In this document: positions 22,990 through 33,569 of the stretch, one piece after another
Numbering within the stretch: position 1 is the first letter of the stretch
Layout of the letters: every line of letters begins with the position of its first letter
Origin: Leptodactylus fallax
Lineage: Eukaryota > Chordata > Amphibia > Anura > Leptodactylidae
DNA length: 64,000 bases
Direction of reading: 5' to 3'
Assembly: GCA_947044405.1 (NCBI GenBank)
Contig: CAMRHE010000054.1
Coordinates: 7,889,501-7,953,500 of the forward strand
The notes under the pieces: generated by a model
What the model saw: the letters and a program-made list of their open reading frames with translations, nothing else
Told to the model about the DNA's origin: nothing
Databases searched by the model: none
Made by a program: the position numbers and the translations under genes

Positions 22990-24830
22990 ATATTATCTGG
23001 TAGACCTCTAGTACTTCTCTCTACAGACGCGGAGAAGGCCTTTGATAGTATTAATTGGCAGTTCATGAAGGAAACCCTGTTGCATGTGGGTCTCTGGGAG
23101 AATGGGAGAATATGATGAACTGGATCTTAGCCTTATACTCTCACCCTTCGTGTAAATGGGTTACTCTCCCAACCCTTCCCCATTGCTAATGGCACTAGGC
23201 AGGGATGCCTTTTGTCGCCCCTTATTTTTATCCTGACTTTAGAGCCTTTCCTTAGTCATGTTAGGGCACATCTTGATATTTCGGGAGTTGCCCACTCTGC
23301 CCGTCTCTATAAAGTGGCAACATACGCCAACGATTTATTGTTTTTTCTCTCGTTCCCGCCATGTCTCCATTCCCATCTTGATGTCTGCTTTCCAGGACTA
23401 CTCCCAGCTCTCTAATTTTCAGATTAACTTTTCTAAATCTGAGGCACTTAATGTGACTCTCCCTACTTCTCAGGTCTCCTCCTTGAGCCAATCATTCCCC
23501 TTCCTCTGGGCGACCCGCACTCTAAAATATTTATGGGTCCATCTCACACCTGACCCGAAAGACTTCTTTCGACTCAATTTTCCACCCATCCTGGCTTCAA
23601 TCCGTGCTGACTGTAATAGATGGACTACTGGGACATTTACTTAGTTTGGGAGATACGCAATTTTTAAAATGAACATCCTGCCACGTCTCCTATAATTAAT
23701 GCAGGCTTTACCCATCCAAATCCCTGCATCCTTTTTTCAGACACTTTCCACCATCCAACTAACATTTATTTGGTCGGGCAGACCAGCAAGAGTGGTAGGC
23801 CCCTTCGCTGAAAAGTTGTGGTGGCCACACTCCTGACATGAAGTCCATTACCTCGCGCACACTGCCCCGAATAGTCGACTGGTGTAAACATAGTTCAGTC
23901 AAACCCTGTGTATACATAGAACAAGTATTCCTGCGACCGTTGCAGATGGCCCCATGGCTGGAGCCCCTCTTGACGGCCCTGTCCCACCCCACCATCGGCC
24001 CCACGCTAGACTTTGCTCCAGACGCTATCGCTCTCACTCCTCCCCTGAACCTCGACCACCATCTTGGGGAATCCTAGGTTTCCTCCGGATATCTCTGATA
24101 GGGTATTTCGAAACGGCGCACCATGGTTCTATCGAGCATGCCACCCGAGAGACCCGGGGGCCACGACACCAAGCACTCAGCCCCTGACTGACTGCCCCCT
24201 CTCGACGCTGGCACGATATGCAACCGCATTTATCACCACTCCGGCCCGACAGAATATAGGTCGGAACCACACTGGAACGCATTTGTGTGGGGGACGCCTT
24301 TTCCACCACTCTCCAGCATATATAGGCTCTGATTGACCCTATTGAAGGGTTTGTCCCACCATGTTGAAGTGGGAGATGGATCTATCCCCCCCCCATGAGC
24401 AGAGGAGACGACCGCCCCACACAAAGCCTCGCAGCCCCGCACGAGAAGGATAGTCAAGACATGACCCTTGGGAAAGGGTCCCCACAAGGTGCACAGCCCG
24501 CAGGGCCCCGACAGCTGGAGGTGTGGGCGAGAGGAAGGTGACAGCCATGCTCTGGTCCTCTGCCCTGTCCCCATTTTGGGATGGCAAAACGGATCATTTT
24601 GCAACTACTGAGACATCTCATCATTGGGCCCAACCTGTTTCTCTCCACCATGCGAGTCTCGGGCGAACACAAGTGCCACCCCGCTGGCCCCTGCCCGTGC
24701 CGCATTCCACAGTACTGGAGGCGACAGAACCTCCCCCTCCCCTCTGGATTCTAAAGGTCAATGAGATTATGCGCATGGAAAACCACCCCCGCATGAGACG
24801 GTTAAGTCTTAACAAAATTTGGTTTTACTG
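22990..24830 (+). pseudogene. LINE ORF2 reverse transcriptase remnant
   Basis: RT blocks are readable in shifting frames: LLSTDAEKAFDSINW (about 23010-23055), TRQGCLLSPLIFILTLEPFL (about 23200-23260), then TYANDLLFF at about 23320, where the expected F/YADD has Asn in place of a catalytic Asp. The thumb region FQINFSKSEALNV and LKYLWVHLTPDPKDFF follows (23410-23580), with MNILPRLLY-type sequence at about 23670. Several frameshifts and stops are present. It belongs to the L1/Tx1 clade by motif order and wording. It is not functional. Confidence 0.8.
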
Positions 24831-25028
24831 GTTGGAATTCCAATGCTCTGGAGAGTATCAGGCACTCTGGGCTCTGGGCCTTTCTCTTAGTCCTGGGCGT
24901 GGTGCTTTGTACATGGTTTCTGCCATTGGCCTTGGTACTATAACTGCATATATTTTATTCTGCCCCTATGTTGGGCATTGTGGGTTCAGCTGCTGAGGAC
25001 CTGACATGGATAGTTCTCTGAACCCTCT

Positions 25029-25260
25029 TTGGTACTCTTATCTGGTATGTCTTTCTGTTCACCCCCTAGTCACACCCCCTTAGCTGCCCTCCCCCTACCC
25101 CCCTTGGTTTTTTTTTTTCTTCTTCTTCTTCTCTTCCCTCCTCTTCCTCTCTTCTCTTCTCTGCTTTTGTCGCTTTTTCTGCTCTCCCTCTTTCTCTTCC
25201 TACTACCTCCACTCATTCTCCCTTTTCTTCTTCTTCTTCTTCTTCTTCCATACTCCTGTC
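25029..25260 (+). other. Pyrimidine tract in LINE 3' UTR
   Basis: Long C/T-rich run (TTCTTCTTCTTC, CCTCTTCC) in the terminal untranslated region of the LINE above. It gives a spurious Leu/Pro/Ser-rich open frame at 25029-25400, which I do not annotate as a gene. Confidence 0.7.
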
Positions 25261-25628
25261 GCTTTGCTGGCTGGGTCCATCTGGGGGAGTTTCCCGGGTG
25301 GTCCCGGTCTGCATTGTTTATTTTTGTATGTGTGTGTTTTTGTGTAATTGGCCTATTTTGGACCTTGTTGTATTCTTATAAAAATGCAATAAATATTTAA
25401 ATTATAAAAAAAAAGTGTGCTAGATCTGGATATGGCATAATTTCAATGTTTCCTCCTTTTAAGTGCTGGACATAAAAAGAAATATCTTGTGTATTCAATG
25501 GTGAAGATTTATTAATATTGTTTTAAAATTAGACAGCTTAAAAGTATACCAGACAGGCAGAATATGTGCCTAATTTATCACAATGGCTCCTGCTGTCTGT
25601 TAAATTTGCTGTATGTTGCTAGACATGC

Positions 25629-25980
25629 TAGGCTAAGGCCCCATGTAGCAAAATACAGCAAAAAAAAAAAAACACTGCGGAAAAAACTGCAGCGGAAATG
25701 TTTTTTTTTTTTTCTGGACCATTTTTCATTGCTTTTTCGCAGAGCTTTTCTCTGCAGACTTTCTGCCCTTATTATAACTATTGGGAAAACAACCACATTT
25801 CTGCAGGTATAATTGACATGTTGCAATTTTCAAAAATAAGGCGTTTTTGAAAACACAGGTATTCCTCTGTAGATTTTTTTCTGCAATGTGTGGATGGGAT
25901 TAAGCAGAATCCCATTCACTTTGAAGATGCGCCACATGGGTCCCCGTCAAGTTTTTCTTTTCTATGCCAACTTAGCTTTT
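25629..25980 (+). repeat. GGCCCCAC-end MITE, copy 2
   Basis: Starts TAGGCTAAGGCCCCATGTAG and carries the same ordered modules as 3704-3945 (AAAACTGCAGCGGAAATG, TCTGCAGACTTTCTGCC, ATAATTGACATG, AATCCCATTCACTTTG). Non-coding. Confidence 0.6.
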
Positions 25981-26184
25981 TTGCCACCTTGATTTTTCCA
26001 GAAAGTCGTGGTGCAGGTTGATGTAAGCCACACCCACTTTTTCTAGATAATGGGACTGATTTATCATGCCTGGTATGTTAGTTTTCTGTTGTTCTAGGCA
26101 TGGAAAAAGTTGCAATTTTTGGCACACACCAGTTTTGCACAAAGAAACTGAGACTTTTAGCCATTTTCCACCATATTTTCCACT

Positions 26185-26560
26185 TTTAGGCCAGAGCCCC
26201 ACGAGGTGTAAATGCAGTGGTTTGGCCATGCCGGAAATGCCACAGCAAAAACCACACCATTTTATGGACCCTGCAAAGTGGATAGGGTTCTAGTGAAATC
26301 AATCCATACATTGCAGAAAAATACCAGCAGTGGAAATGCTGCTATTTCCAAAACTGTTGTGTTTTTGGAAATCGCAGCATGTCAGTTATACCTACAGAAA
26401 CTCTGGTGGATTCCTTATAGGTATAATTGAAGCAGAAAGTCTGCAGAGGAAAACTCTTTATGTGACTTTCTGTGAAAAGCGCTGTGGGAAAAACCGTTGT
26501 GCGTTTCCCCCGCAGTGCTTTTTTGCTGCGGTCCGCTCTGTGGGGCCTTAGGCTAACAAA
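26185..26560 (+). repeat. GGCCCCAC-end MITE, copy 3 (both ends)
   Basis: Left end TAGGCCAGAGCCCCAC and right end GTGGGGCCTTAGGCTA are inverted repeats, so this copy shows both termini, about 375 bp apart. Internal modules match copies 2 and 4, some in inverse orientation. No decisive target duplication was found. Confidence 0.65.
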
Positions 26561-27430
26561 AACTGGGCAGAAAAGGGTGGGTATTAAGGTGGTTGGGATG
26601 ATGCTTTAGTCTAGGAGATTTATTATAACTTTCTCCAGAAATCTGGTAAAAATTCTAGTTGAAATCTGTGACTGTTCCTGACTGGCATAGATTTAATTTC
26701 TGGAACATGGGAGCTCCCGAGATGTGCCAGAATTATTAGGAGCCCAGAGCTTCTAATTAATTCAGGCACATCTCACGCCAGCTCAGAAAGGTATGAAGAC
26801 TGGTGCACAAAGTGCCAGTCTTAATGATTCTGCCACACTTTCTTAGGAGACACAAGAAGTGCCTAAAACTCAATAAATATGGCACAAGTGCAAGTTTTTG
26901 GCTCAAATTAAGTCAGATTTCCTATGAAGTTAGCATTTAGGAAATGTCCTCCAATGTGATGGCTATTAAACTTATTTCCCCAGTTTACCTGAATCACCAT
27001 TATGATAAAACTGTGTGCTTTTCCTAACAATTTGCTATATACTTCATTTCACAGAGCATATAATTTAGTTCTGAGCAGTAATAATTTGTATTCACTCAAT
27101 CTATTTTTAACAAGTAAGAGAGAAGATTAAGTAGATCTGGAGAGGAGACATTCATTAGTAAATAAGTATGAAGGGATTACACACCAGTCTTGCTCTCGAT
27201 GCAGACAAGCTATTTTGATTCCAAGTCCCCTTCAGTAAAATTAAGACAAGCTAAAGTAAAATAAAATGCCTGCTGGCTGCAAAATTGGAAATTGCTTTCC
27301 TGGGGCTTCCTGTATACTCCTCATTACTTCACTCAATCATCGTTTATAAAGGTAGAAGACAGTAATATGAAGATGTCTCGAGATACGTGGTTTCTTTGCA
27401 AATCGTATTTTAAAGTAATTTAACAAAGTA
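26561..27430. other. No gene; repeat fragment then candidate conserved block
   Basis: About 26600-26900 contains inverted GACTGGTGCACAAAGTGCCAGTC and ATTTATTATAAC words of another foldback repeat. 27000-27420 is AT-rich with homeobox-like words (TAATT, GATTAAG, TTTTGATTCC) and no repeat signature. It may be a conserved noncoding element. Confidence 0.4.
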
Positions 27431-28044
27431 ATTAAACAAACAAGACAAGAAGAGTAGTAGAATCAGTGTAAAAAAGTGCCCCAAAAATTACACAACTAGA
27501 CCAGTTGCAACATTTGAGTTCATGTGGGTTGGGTCCAAGATTTGTTTCGGGTCAGCCAAGTTCGGTATGAACCAAACATTAGAATAGATTAAAACATAGT
27601 GTAGAGCACCCCCAGGGCTCCAAGGTACCTGTTTATCCAATTTCTAGCTCACTAAGGCAAACATAACAGCAAGTTATGTCAAAGTGAAAGTGACATGTAT
27701 ATCTATGTAAAATTGGATCATAAGCAGTGGATACAAACTCCACTGCCACTCACTTTTACGCATTTTAACATTTAATATGCTCTAAAAATGACCCTTTTAT
27801 TTGGGGAAAGGGTGGTTGCCCATGGTTTTTTAGACACACATGGCGGTTATCAGAAGCCATGGTTTTGTAGAAAAATTAGCTTGTTTTGATGACATGTAAG
27901 GCTTGTTGTTGAGCCTAGCTGAACAAATTAAAAAAATAAGCCACCAAAAGTTATCCTGTGATGGTAGAAGATGTAAAATCAAAATTGTTTTGTTTTTATT
28001 TTATACCAACACTGTGGCACCAACAGTTTGGTATAGTGGAATGT

Positions 28045-28420
28045 GATGAAGCAGTCTGCAAGACATGGCAAAGTGGTGACAGTGGTGGTAGCTGTGGCAA
28101 CATATGTGGCAGTGCAGCAGAGCATAATTTGATTGATCAGGCCGCAGGGCATGTCTGGCTGAGTGGTGGCAATGGTAGGTACCTGTGGCGCCATGTGTAG
28201 CAGTGCAGAAGGGCATAATATGATGGATCTGGCTGCAGGACATGTCTGGCTGAGCAGTGGCAGTGGTGGTAGGCAAATGTGGCAACATGTGTGGCAGTTT
28301 AGAACAGCATAATATGAACGATCAGGCTGCAGGACATGTCTGGCAGCTGTGACAACATGTGTGGCAGTGCAGCAGGGAATAAGATGATGGATCGGGCAGC
28401 AGGACATGCCTATCTGAGTG
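28045..28420 (-). repeat. Tandem ~88-bp units in hAT copy B
   Basis: Four to five units with the core CCAGACATGTCCTGCAGCCT-GATC, followed by ATATTATGC and CACTGCCACA. Same unit as 3215-3440, with more copies. The periodicity creates the open frames at 27979-28407. Confidence 0.75.
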
Positions 28421-28759
28421 GTGGCAGTGGTGGTTGCTGCTTAGGAGTAGCAGGCAGCATCACCAGCAGTACAGTAAATGGAACATGATGATAACGAAAA
28501 CAGAAACACCACTATTTGGAGGTATCAGCTGGAGGTGTTTGAAAATTCAGGGATCCATCCCTGATTCATTTTGACAAAAGTAGTTTTTTCCATGCTAGCT
28601 GTGAAAGTTTCATCATTTTAGGTGTTACAATGGCACCAGCAGCACAGAGCACCCTCTGGGCCATTACACTTGAGACAAGATAAAACTTCCATGGCAAACT
28701 GAGCCAGCTCCTTCCACTGCTTTCACCTATTGGCCCAGAATTCCATGGGGTCAGAGTTA

Positions 28760-28861
28760 TTTATTAATTTATTTATTATGCTTGCTTTTATAGCGCCATC
28801 ATATTCCGCAGCGCTTTACAGTCATTGACAGTCACTGTCCCATATAGGGCTCACAATCTGC
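28760..28861 (-). mobile_element. 3' fragment of the tRNA-derived SINE
   Basis: On the minus strand it reads GTGAGCCCTATATGGGACAG ... GCGCTGCGGAATATGATGGC ... TATAAA-type tail with ATAAATAAATT repeats. This is the same tail as the SINE at 17655-17935. It lies inside hAT copy B and is therefore younger than it. Confidence 0.7.
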
Positions 28862-28879
28862 TGGAATATAGGAGCACTC

Positions 28880-30240
28880 TAGGTACGACTTACCTGCTGG
28901 TGCAGCCAATGAGTGTCAGTTGCCTGTTGTGGTTCCTTTTGATGCTGGGATACTTATCGGGTGCTTGGATACTTATAGGGCTTGATAGGGAGCAATCTTG
29001 GGAGTTCCTTTCTGAGTATAAGGTCAGCGACAGTTGCAGACCGGAGCTTGAGAAGCAGTCATACTTCCCTCATGAGTTTCCAATAAAGTATCTCAAAATA
29101 ACACATTTTCCCTGTGGTCTGCTGCATGAAATAATCGTTCACCGCCTTCTGCTGCTCACACAGATGCTTCAGCATATTTAAGATGCAGTTCCACCAAGTT
29201 GGAACATTGCAAATAAGGCAGTGCAAAAGCAGACTGTTTTGTCACTGCAAATTGAGCATTGTGTTTAGTGTGAAATAAGACTGGATAAAATGCACAGAGA
29301 CTTTTCTGGTCATGAGGAGCACCTCTTTAAGCCCCTATACAAGTTAACAAAGTGGTGAACCACCAGATTAAGGTCATGCACCATACAGAAACGTGTTATT
29401 TGTCCTAACTGCAATGCAGCAACAATATTGGTGCCTTTTTCGCTTGCAACGCTGCCCAGTTGGAGTTGGTGAGGAGCCATCCAGCAGGATGATTGCTGCA
29501 GGATACAGAAAAAGCAGCTCTTCCATTGTGTGGCTTCTCTGATCCAAATTCACCTTACACCCATGAAATGAGGGGGAGGAGAAGGAGTAGAAGCAATGAA
29601 TTGGTTTGGCGAAGATGGTGGTGGGGAACAGTCCAGAGAGGAGGATCCAGAGGAGATGGATGGGCCCTGCATGGTGTTGGAGCTGGGCCTGCACAATTGG
29701 GGTGGAACTAGCACCAGGGTTTTTTTGCGATTCTGGACTGTGGTAACTGGTGCTCAAAACATTTTGGGCCAGTGGGCCATGAAAACCATGTATTTTCCTT
29801 TGCCATAATTGCTGCTCCATATGTTGACATTGGAATGCACCATCCCCTAGACTGACAATTCTCTGACGCATGGCAATATTAAGCAGGGACATCTTTACTA
29901 GAGAAATAATGGTAGCTAGGTATCCTCCATCAAGGTTGAGCACATGCCATCAGTTGGGGAAAAGCAGTGGAATCTACTAAGTGGTATGACAGCGACTGCA
30001 CTGCCAGTAGCTTGGCCAGTATGACTGGGCGCATATTGCTGTTTACTGGAGACATATTCCCTTATGAATGACTCATGGTGGCATGGAAGAGGAGGAAGAG
30101 TAGGAGAAATAGTGGGTAATGATGATATCGACGACCATTTACTAGGTGTAGTATGGCCTGCCTATAAGGAAGATCACATGGAGAAGGAGTCAAAGTTTTG
30201 ATCACTTCCACTGTCAATGCCACTTTGACTGCCAAGTCTA
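28880..30240 (-). pseudogene. hAT transposase body remnant, copy B
   Basis: Readable pieces in order on the minus strand: HMEQQLWQRKIHGFHGPLAQ (in 29374-29943), then further downstream CEQQKAVNDYFMQQTTGKMC at about 29110-29180. Both match the corresponding pieces in copy A, which supports a common transposase ancestor. Stops and frameshifts separate the pieces, and an intact DDE-type catalytic core cannot be read. Confidence 0.55.
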
Positions 30241-30246
30241 TTTTGC

Positions 30247-30353
30247 CAAATAAGATAGTGATGCCTTTTCACATAAATATGTAGAGATATCATTCCTACA
30301 TTTGTTCCTGCACTGCCATGGCTAAGCTTCTGCTTTCAGATCTTGCACATCAC
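30247..30353 (-). pseudogene. BED zinc-finger relic of the hAT transposase
   Basis: The minus strand reads VMCKI, then a TGA stop, then KQKLSHGSAGTNVGMISLHI and YVKRHH. The spacing from the first Cys to the terminal His pair is that of a BED finger, the DNA-binding module at the N-terminus of many hAT transposases. The stop TGA falls at the place where the second Cys codon (TGC/TGT) is expected. Strong support for the BED-hAT assignment of both copies. Confidence 0.65.
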
Positions 30354-30900
30354 CATGGATTTATTGTTTGGAAATGAAACATTTCTGCCACTACCACCAC
30401 CAACCCCCAATCCACAAGCTTCCCCTAGGTCTTCCCCGGGCAGGATTTTTGGATGTTGGGCCTGTGCAATAGCTGGAATTGTTACTATAATCACTGCCAC
30501 CACCGTCTTCATCTGATGTCACCTTATCATCTTGACCCGGTTGCTAGGTCCTATCTGCAAAAGAATCATCATCATCGGCAATATCATCTTCCATGCTTTT
30601 TTCTCACACATCATGACCATTCATACCCTCAGAATTTGCACCTCTAGATTTCCTCCTAGCTCCCCTACCAGAACGACTACCAGTAGTAGTACAGCACCCT
30701 TTGCCAATACTATCTCCACCACCACTAGTCATGTCTTCCGGCTCTGCTTGCACACAATGCTGACTGTTCTCATCCAGCTGAACAAAAAGAGGAGAAAGAC
30801 TACTTTAACTAGGAGTGTGAAGAATACACATTTGACAGTCCAGAAAGGCCCTGTGGTAAATTAAATATTATGTAGGAGAAGGAGGAACACACAGAAGCCT

Positions 30901-31277
30901 GACTCAAGATCACATTACACTCAGATGCAATATCCTCCAGTGACAGAAGAGCAAGCTAAGTAATGAAAAACTTCATCTACATTTTCAGAAAGTACAAAAA
31001 TCCTGTGGCTACTGGCAGTGCCACCAAAATCAGAAGTAGTCTTGCTGATGCCATCCACATTCTTATTGTTAGTACTTGCACATGTGTTTCTTCGTCCCCC
31101 TCCTTTTACCCTTCTATTGCCATGTTTTACAGTCATTTTTTTACACATATTTTAATTATTGAGCTTGGCAACAATTCTGGCTTTGTGTATATGTCTTTTT
31201 TTTTTTTTTTTAATAAAGAAGTATTTCAAGAAAACTCATCTTTAAATTACATTGTTTTTTTTTTAGATCAACGCAGG

Positions 31278-31279
<2 letters not shown>
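30901..31279. other. No gene recognised
   Basis: AT-rich DNA with two T-runs (31198-31211, 31256-31264). Open frames here are short and unsupported. Confidence 0.45.

Positions 31280-31325
<46 letters not shown>
31280..31325. repeat. (TA)n microsatellite
   Basis: About 22 uninterrupted TA units directly abutting the hairpin arm that starts at 31325. Confidence 0.95.
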
Positions 31326-31330
<5 letters not shown>

Positions 31331-31487
31331 ATCCAGTCTGCCAGCAACTTGTAAAGATGGAAAATGTCCTTTTATTGGAAAGGTGCACTTGAGAAAGGTT
31401 CCTGTGAGAACCGATACGTGGTGTATTGCTTTTCCAATAAAAGGACATTTTCCATCTTTACAAGTTGCTGGCAGACTGGATTGTTTT
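31325..31487. repeat. Perfect 57-bp inverted repeat with 49-nt loop
   Basis: Arms 31325-31381 and 31431-31487 are exact reverse complements by eye (key words CCAGTCTGCCAGCAACTTG and ATGTCCTTTTATTGGAAA). The loop contains a GGTTCCTGTGAGAACC hairpin followed by GATACGT. A single-stranded copy would form a very stable stem-loop. Confidence 0.92.
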
Positions 31488-31584
31488 TTCTATTAGGATC
31501 CCTTCTAGCAGGAGAGGGGTTTCTGCTGTGCAATTTATGGGACGATACCCAGTTTTGCTGGTGCTGATACAATTGCTTCTTTGA

Positions 31585-31587
<3 letters not shown>

Positions 31588-31666
<79 letters not shown>
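31588..31666. repeat. (TA)n and (AAT)n microsatellites
   Basis: A (TA)n run (31588-31632) is followed by about ten AAT units (31635-31666). The AAT tract is probably the 3' tail of the LINE fragment that follows on the minus strand, since CR1/L2-group LINEs end in short tandem repeats. Confidence 0.9.
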
Positions 31667-32310
31667 GTCCTTTAATAGTCCCACAAAGGGGAAATTCAGT
31701 GTGTTACAGCAGCAAAGATAAGATAAGATAAGATAAGCAGATACAAATACAAATACAACATGTACAGGAATGTTCCAAGGTGAGAGGCATTACTTTGATA
31801 GCAGACAGACAGATAGGACGTAGCAGAGGAGGGGGGGGGGGATTTAACAGGCAGAGAGATATTTCAGTTCTCTGTGTGTAATGATCTCCGCTTAGGTCGG
31901 TGTTGGTTGTACAGCCTAACCGCAGTGGGGAGGAAAGACTTCCGATAGCGCTCCTTCTCACACCTAGGGTGGAGCAGTCGGTCACTGACAGTACTGCTCA
32001 GCACGATCACAGTCTCATGCATGGGATGGGACTTCTTCTTCTGCATGGAGCTCACCACGGACAGTATCCTTCTGTCACCCACCACCTGCACTGGGTCCAG
32101 TGGGCTCCCCAGGACAGAGCTGGCCTTTCTAATCAGCTTGTCAAGTTTATTTCTGTCCCTGGTTGATATACTGCTCCCCCAGCAGGCCACTCCAAAGAAG
32201 ATGGCTGATGCCACTACCGAGTTGAAGAAAGTTCTAAGAAGTGCCCCCCGGATTCCAAAGGCTCTCAGTTTCCTAATCAGGTAGAGCCTGCTGCTCCTAT
32301 ATATATATAT
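31667..32310 (-). pseudogene. 3' fragment of a CR1/L2/Rex1-group LINE
   Basis: The minus-strand frame at 31864-32331 reads LRAFGIRGALLRTFFNSVVA, a FFGVACWGSSI block, KLDKLIRKASSVLG and a C-terminal RRLLHPRC...RSFLPTAVRLYN-like stretch. This is the region downstream of the RT thumb in vertebrate non-LTR elements. The catalytic palm is not present, so it is a 5'-truncated copy. The 3' UTR has AAATTTCCCC..TGTGGGACTATTAAAGG-type sequence leading into the ATT repeats. Clade assignment is tentative. Confidence 0.6.
31711..31740. repeat. (AGATA)n short tandem repeat
   Basis: Five or so AAGAT/AGATA units in the 3' UTR of the LINE fragment. Confidence 0.8.
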
Positions 32311-32455
32311 ACAGAAAAAAAAAAACAACAAAAAAAAAAAAACGCTTAAGAAATGAACATTTCTTTTAGGTTAACACTCCATCACACGTGTATTTGATGA
32401 GTGGAGCAGAAAAGAAACACATTAAATAACAAGAGGTTTTTTTTTTCAGACTAGT

Positions 32456-33121
32456 TGTAACATCCTTGCCCGTCCGGGCTTTGGCACCATCCTCCGGCCG
32501 CATGTTGTGGCACAGGAGGTGTGTCCGGCTGCTATTCCTTCCTTTTGGTTCTTCTTATATTGTCTGAACACTGTCCTATTCCCTCACCTCTATAATTGAT
32601 TTTTCACCACACCCATCTCCTTCACCTTGGTTTCCTTGTGCTCCTTTAATAGTTAATTTTAGCCTTACCTGTGTGATTGACAGCCTATACTTCTAACAAG
32701 TCTTGGGCGGGTTCTTCCTTCCTATTTATTGTTTGCTCACATTCACATTGATGCTTGCTATTGCCTCGTGCATGCTGGTTATTTACTCTTGCTGTTTGTT
32801 ACCTGTATTCATATTCCTGACCTCTGGCTTTATCTTTGACTATTCTCTTAGATTTCGATTCTGTACTGTGTTGCTCGACTGTTACCAACCCTTTGGCTAG
32901 CTGATCTTCCTTTTGTTGTTGTTTGTCTTGTCTGCGTTCTGTGTGTTCACTTATATCTAAGAAGGGATTGCCGTCCAGTTGTCGTCTCTTGCCTAGGACA
33001 GTTCAGGCAAGTAGGCAGGGACAGGGGGGGTTCAGCTTAGGGCTCACTGTCTTGTTGGGCCCCTCCCCCCAGGGTTCACCAGCAGGTACTGGGGAATTGC
33101 TCCTCTAGCAATTCCCTTACA
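32456..33121 (+). mobile_element. Solo LTR of the Sushi-like family, plus strand
   Basis: 666 bp, TGTAACATCC to CCCTTACA, flanked by an exact 5-bp duplication CTAGT (32451-32455 and 33122-33126). Same family as 7893-8553 and the LTRs at 9202 and 14938. Left by recombination of a full-length insertion. Confidence 0.93.
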
Positions 33122-33569
33122 CTAGTGCAGACTAGACTGTATATTGGGTGAACACAACAAAGAAAATGCTTAAATAATGGAGATTTTTTTTTTTTTTGAT
33201 TAGTGGAGGCTGCAAAAATTGTATATATGCACAACACAAAAAAAAGGCTTAAGAAATGATTTTTTTTTTACATGTTAAAAAAGGTTAGACTGTATATTGG
33301 GTAAACAACAAAAAGCCACTTACATAATGGACTTTTTTGCAGTTTTGTGCAGGTGGAATCAGTGATTGATGTTAGAACAGCAGTATGTATTTAATGAATA
33401 AATTTTAACTCTTGCCCACAAAAGCCATTAAAGATTTTTCACTAACAGTATTTTCAAAACTATGCTCTGTATGATGCAATGAGATGATTTACAGATCCTT
33501 CCCAATCTCCATTAGGTGGTGCCATCTCTCCTAACTATATGAGAATTTAGGGTTGTTTACTATGGACCC
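33122..33569. other. No gene recognised
   Basis: Contains poly-T (33183-33197) and two similar blocks, each with AGACTGTATATTGGGT and AACAACAAA words, about 160 bp apart. They suggest a small local duplication. No coding signal. Confidence 0.45.

Larger units (their letters stand above)
22949..25412 (+). mobile_element. 5'-truncated L1/Tx1-like LINE
   Basis: A non-LTR retrotransposon ending in a short A-run (25405-25414) preceded by AATAAA, and flanked by an exact 12-bp duplication AAGTGTGCTAGA (22937-22948 and 25413-25424). It starts within the ORF2 reverse transcriptase, which is usual for incomplete target-primed reverse transcription. The 3' untranslated part contains a long pyrimidine tract. 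Confidence 0.88.
27700..30900 (-). mobile_element. Decayed BED-finger hAT transposon, copy B
   Basis: Runs on the minus strand, inverted relative to copy A at 1660-3703. It keeps the BED finger relic (30247-30353), the transposase body, the ~88-bp tandem array and the same 3' flank (words CTTACATGTCATCAAAAC and CATGTGTGTCTAAAAAACC). A SINE fragment sits in it at 28760. Element tips were not located; similarity to copy A ends near 27840, and element-like sequence may continue to about 27540. Confidence 0.6.

Noticed and set aside
23759..24705. Overlapping frames on both strands
   Set aside because: Inside the truncated LINE, where frameshifted ORF2 gives many shadows.
25029..25400. Leu-rich hydrophobic frame resembling membrane segments
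   Set aside because: Translation of a pyrimidine tract in the LINE 3' UTR.
27979..28407. Cys/His-rich frames resembling zinc fingers
   Set aside because: They come from the ~88-bp tandem units of hAT copy B; spacing follows the DNA period and not a zinc-finger pattern.
30453..30864. Thr/Ser/His-rich frames
   Set aside because: Located in decayed hAT copy B sequence on the opposite strand; no motif.
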